Shown piece after piece: positions 4,763 to 6,285 of a stretch of DNA of 6,285 nucleotides (its first letter is position 1; each line of letters begins with the position of its first letter). The translations under genes and the position numbers were made by a program. The notes under the pieces are model-generated. The model was not told the DNA's origin. It made no database searches and saw only the letters and a program-made list of their open reading frames with translations. Source of the stretch: an uncultured Clostridiaceae bacterium (GTDB lineage Bacteria > Bacillota > Clostridia > Lachnospirales > Lachnospiraceae); the NCBI GenBank assembly GCA_949948825.1, contig CATLIJ010000157.1:1-6285 (forward strand), in the 5' to 3' direction.

Positions 4763-6285
4763 TCAAGATACCGAATATTCATGGTCCTGGGAAAGGCTCC
4801 GAAGCCGCTGAACCTCCTCAAGGAGTCGTGCGCCGCCCTGTCTGGATTCGTCTGCCAGCTGACTGTTCTGCTGGACCACCTGCTCCACGCGGCTGCTGGA
4901 ATCCCGAATGGCCTTAACTGTATCATTCTGAAGAGCAGCAGCCTCAACAATGGTATTAGTAAGCGAATTGGCCTGCTTTGACCGGTCCATGGCAATATGT
5001 ATCACATCTCTTGCTCTGGCAGACAGCTTTGTGCCTGACTCTATGACCTGAATGGTCTGTCCAATCATCTGAGCTGTCTGTTTAGCTGACAAAGCGCTTT
5101 TGCCTGCAAGGTTCCGCACTTCATCTGCAACAACCGAAAAGCCTTTTCCTGCCTCGCCTGCTCTTGCCGCCTCCACAGCTGCATTCAATGCAAGAATATT
5201 GGTTTGAAAGGAAATATCATCAATCACCTTCACCACATTTTGTATTTCAGAAGACATTTTGTTCATCTGCTTCATCACATCTGACATCTGGTCAAAAGCA
5301 TCCACTCCCTGAATCAGGCTTTCTCCTGCCTCAGATACCGTCCTGCCTGCAAGCATTGCAGTATGATTATCTGCTTCGATCTGCTTTGCAAGAGTGTCAA
5401 TCCCCTGAGTCAGCTGTTCTATAGCAGCCGTCTGCTCTGTTGTACCATGGGCCAGATTGTCAGCTGTAGCCATATTGCCGTCAGCCAGATCATGCAGCTT
5501 ATAGGCAATATTGTTCACCTGGCCAGATACCTCCTGCTGACGGGAAAGAAGGCTTCGGGTCTCATTGATTTTTTCACGTATACTGTCTAACATGCCATTC
5601 ATCCCATCGGAAAGCAGGCTAAACTCCTCACAGGTGCGGACATTCACCTGAACCTCCAGGTTTCCCTGCTCAATCTTACGAAGCTCTGAGGCCAGCTTTT
5701 GTATGGGGAAAACAATCTGCTGCTTCAGCAGCTGGTTAATGGCAACCACCATTACCACCACCACAAGAATATCACTGAGCAGCAACAAGACCAGCTGTCC
5801 GTTTCTGGCAGACATCATGGCAGAATGGCTCTCATAGGCAATCATCAGATAGTCTCCAATCAGGCGGGCCGACATGCGGCAGGATCTGCCATTCATCCGA
5901 TCATTCCATGACGAACCTGCTGACGGATTACTTTTCTTTAATTTCAGGTCGCTGAAAGCTTTTCCAATCAGATTTGTGTCCGAATGCCATGCAATGGTGC
6001 CATCTGCCTGATTAACCGCAAACACTCCTGTATGTTCTTCCATAAACTGTCCAAGAACATTCCCAATCTCATTATTTTTTAATGCATTTTCCAGACGGGA
6101 GGGCTGCAGTCCAACCTGCACAACACCAGTCTGGTCACGTCTGGCAACGCCAATATACTGAAACAGAATTCCCTTGGCCCCGTTTGGCTGAGGCTCCTGG
6201 GCAATTTCCATAGATGGATTGCTCAAAATAGCGATGAATGGTTTTGCCTGATCCGAGCTTCCCAAATCAAAACCAATATAGTCTG
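4763..6285 (-). CDS. Methyl-accepting chemotaxis protein, 5' end beyond the window
   Basis: The frame is open to the window edge, leaving 506 whole codons (numbered here from the edge). The start and the N-terminal membrane segment lie outside; a TTG at 6265 is not a credible start because coding continues upstream. Residues from about 1 to 150 look like the membrane-proximal half of an extracytoplasmic double-Cache sensor domain, including a G-V-F-A-V-N-Q-A-D-G-T strand-turn. A hydrophobic segment (about 163-183) crosses the membrane. A HAMP domain follows (about 186-238), with its F-P-I start and a G-N-L-E-V motif. The rest is the long antiparallel coiled-coil signalling domain. Its highly conserved hairpin tip (about 356-394, including N-A-A-V-E-A-A-R-A-G-E and V-A-D-E-V-R-N-L-A) contacts CheA and CheW. 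No CheR-binding pentapeptide is seen at the C-terminus. The ligand is unknown. It is convergent with the XRE gene and shares its terminator. Confidence 0.96.
   Translation of the reverse strand, partial: DYIGFDLGSSDQAKPFIAILSNPSMEIAQEPQPNGAKGILFQYIGVARRDQTGVVQVGLQPSRLENALKNNEIGNVLGQFMEEHTGVFAVNQADGTIAWHSDTNLIGKAFSDLKLKKSNPSAGSSWNDRMNGRSCRMSARLIGDYLMIAYESHSAMMSARNGQLVLLLLSDILVVVVMVVAINQLLKQQIVFPIQKLASELRKIEQGNLEVQVNVRTCEEFSLLSDGMNGMLDSIREKINETRSLLSRQQEVSGQVNNIAYKLHDLADGNMATADNLAHGTTEQTAAIEQLTQGIDTLAKQIEADNHTAMLAGRTVSEAGESLIQGVDAFDQMSDVMKQMNKMSSEIQNVVKVIDDISFQTNILALNAAVEAARAGEAGKGFSVVADEVRNLAGKSALSAKQTAQMIGQTIQVIESGTKLSARARDVIHIAMDRSKQANSLTNTIVEAAALQNDTVKAIRDSSSRVEQVVQQNSQLADESRQGGARLLEEVQRLRSLSQDHEYSVS

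Noticed and set aside
6263..6285. TTG 6265 as the start of a complete chemoreceptor.
   Set aside because: The frame stays open to the window edge and the sensor domain lacks its N-terminal half and first membrane segment, so the gene is truncated by the window.
1..6285. CRISPR array, insertion sequence, toxin-antitoxin pair or riboswitch.
   Set aside because: No spaced direct repeats, transposase, toxin-like partner next to the XRE gene, or recognisable aptamer was found on either strand.

Overview
The window looks like a chromosomal segment of a low-to-moderate GC Firmicute, most likely a clostridial gut-type bacterium of the Lachnospiraceae kind. This is an inference from consensus sigma-A style promoters, strong AGGAGG-type ribosome binding sites, a Thr/Glu/Ala/Ser-rich lipoprotein linker, the style of the membrane proteins, and compact genes separated by long perfect hairpin terminators. 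No species can be named from sequence alone.

Layout from left to right. (1) Positions 1-190 hold a complete tRNA-Leu(CAA) unit: an extended -10 promoter, the tRNA, and an intrinsic terminator. (2) Positions 214-1146 hold a monocistronic lipoprotein gene (+) of unknown function. (3) A 16-bp perfect hairpin at 1215-1256 separates it from the convergent minus-strand unit and can terminate both. (4) The minus-strand operon (4191 down to 1311) encodes an AlgI/DltB-type MBOAT membrane O-acyltransferase, followed by a membrane-anchored SGNH-type partner protein. Together these look like a two-gene cassette that O-acylates (probably O-acetylates) an extracytoplasmic glycan or polymer. The 5' end of the second gene is odd: a well-placed ATG with a good Shine-Dalgarno lies one frame out, and removing one base of an A4 run would join it to the long frame. 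(5) A 169-bp AT-rich divergent intergenic region contains promoters in both directions and a perfect palindrome between them. (6) A small XRE-family regulator (+) is transcribed divergently from the acyltransferase operon. (7) A second long hairpin (4694-4731), which contains the regulator's stop codon, ends both the regulator gene and a convergent chemoreceptor gene. (8) A methyl-accepting chemotaxis protein (minus strand) is cut by the right window edge.

The most connected story is the XRE regulator / MBOAT / SGNH module. The regulator probably controls its own promoter through the palindrome and may also control the divergent surface-modification operon. The families are known. What may be less familiar is the specific divergent regulator arrangement and a C-terminal extension of about 120 residues on the SGNH protein. 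I see no mobile element, CRISPR array, phage gene or origin.
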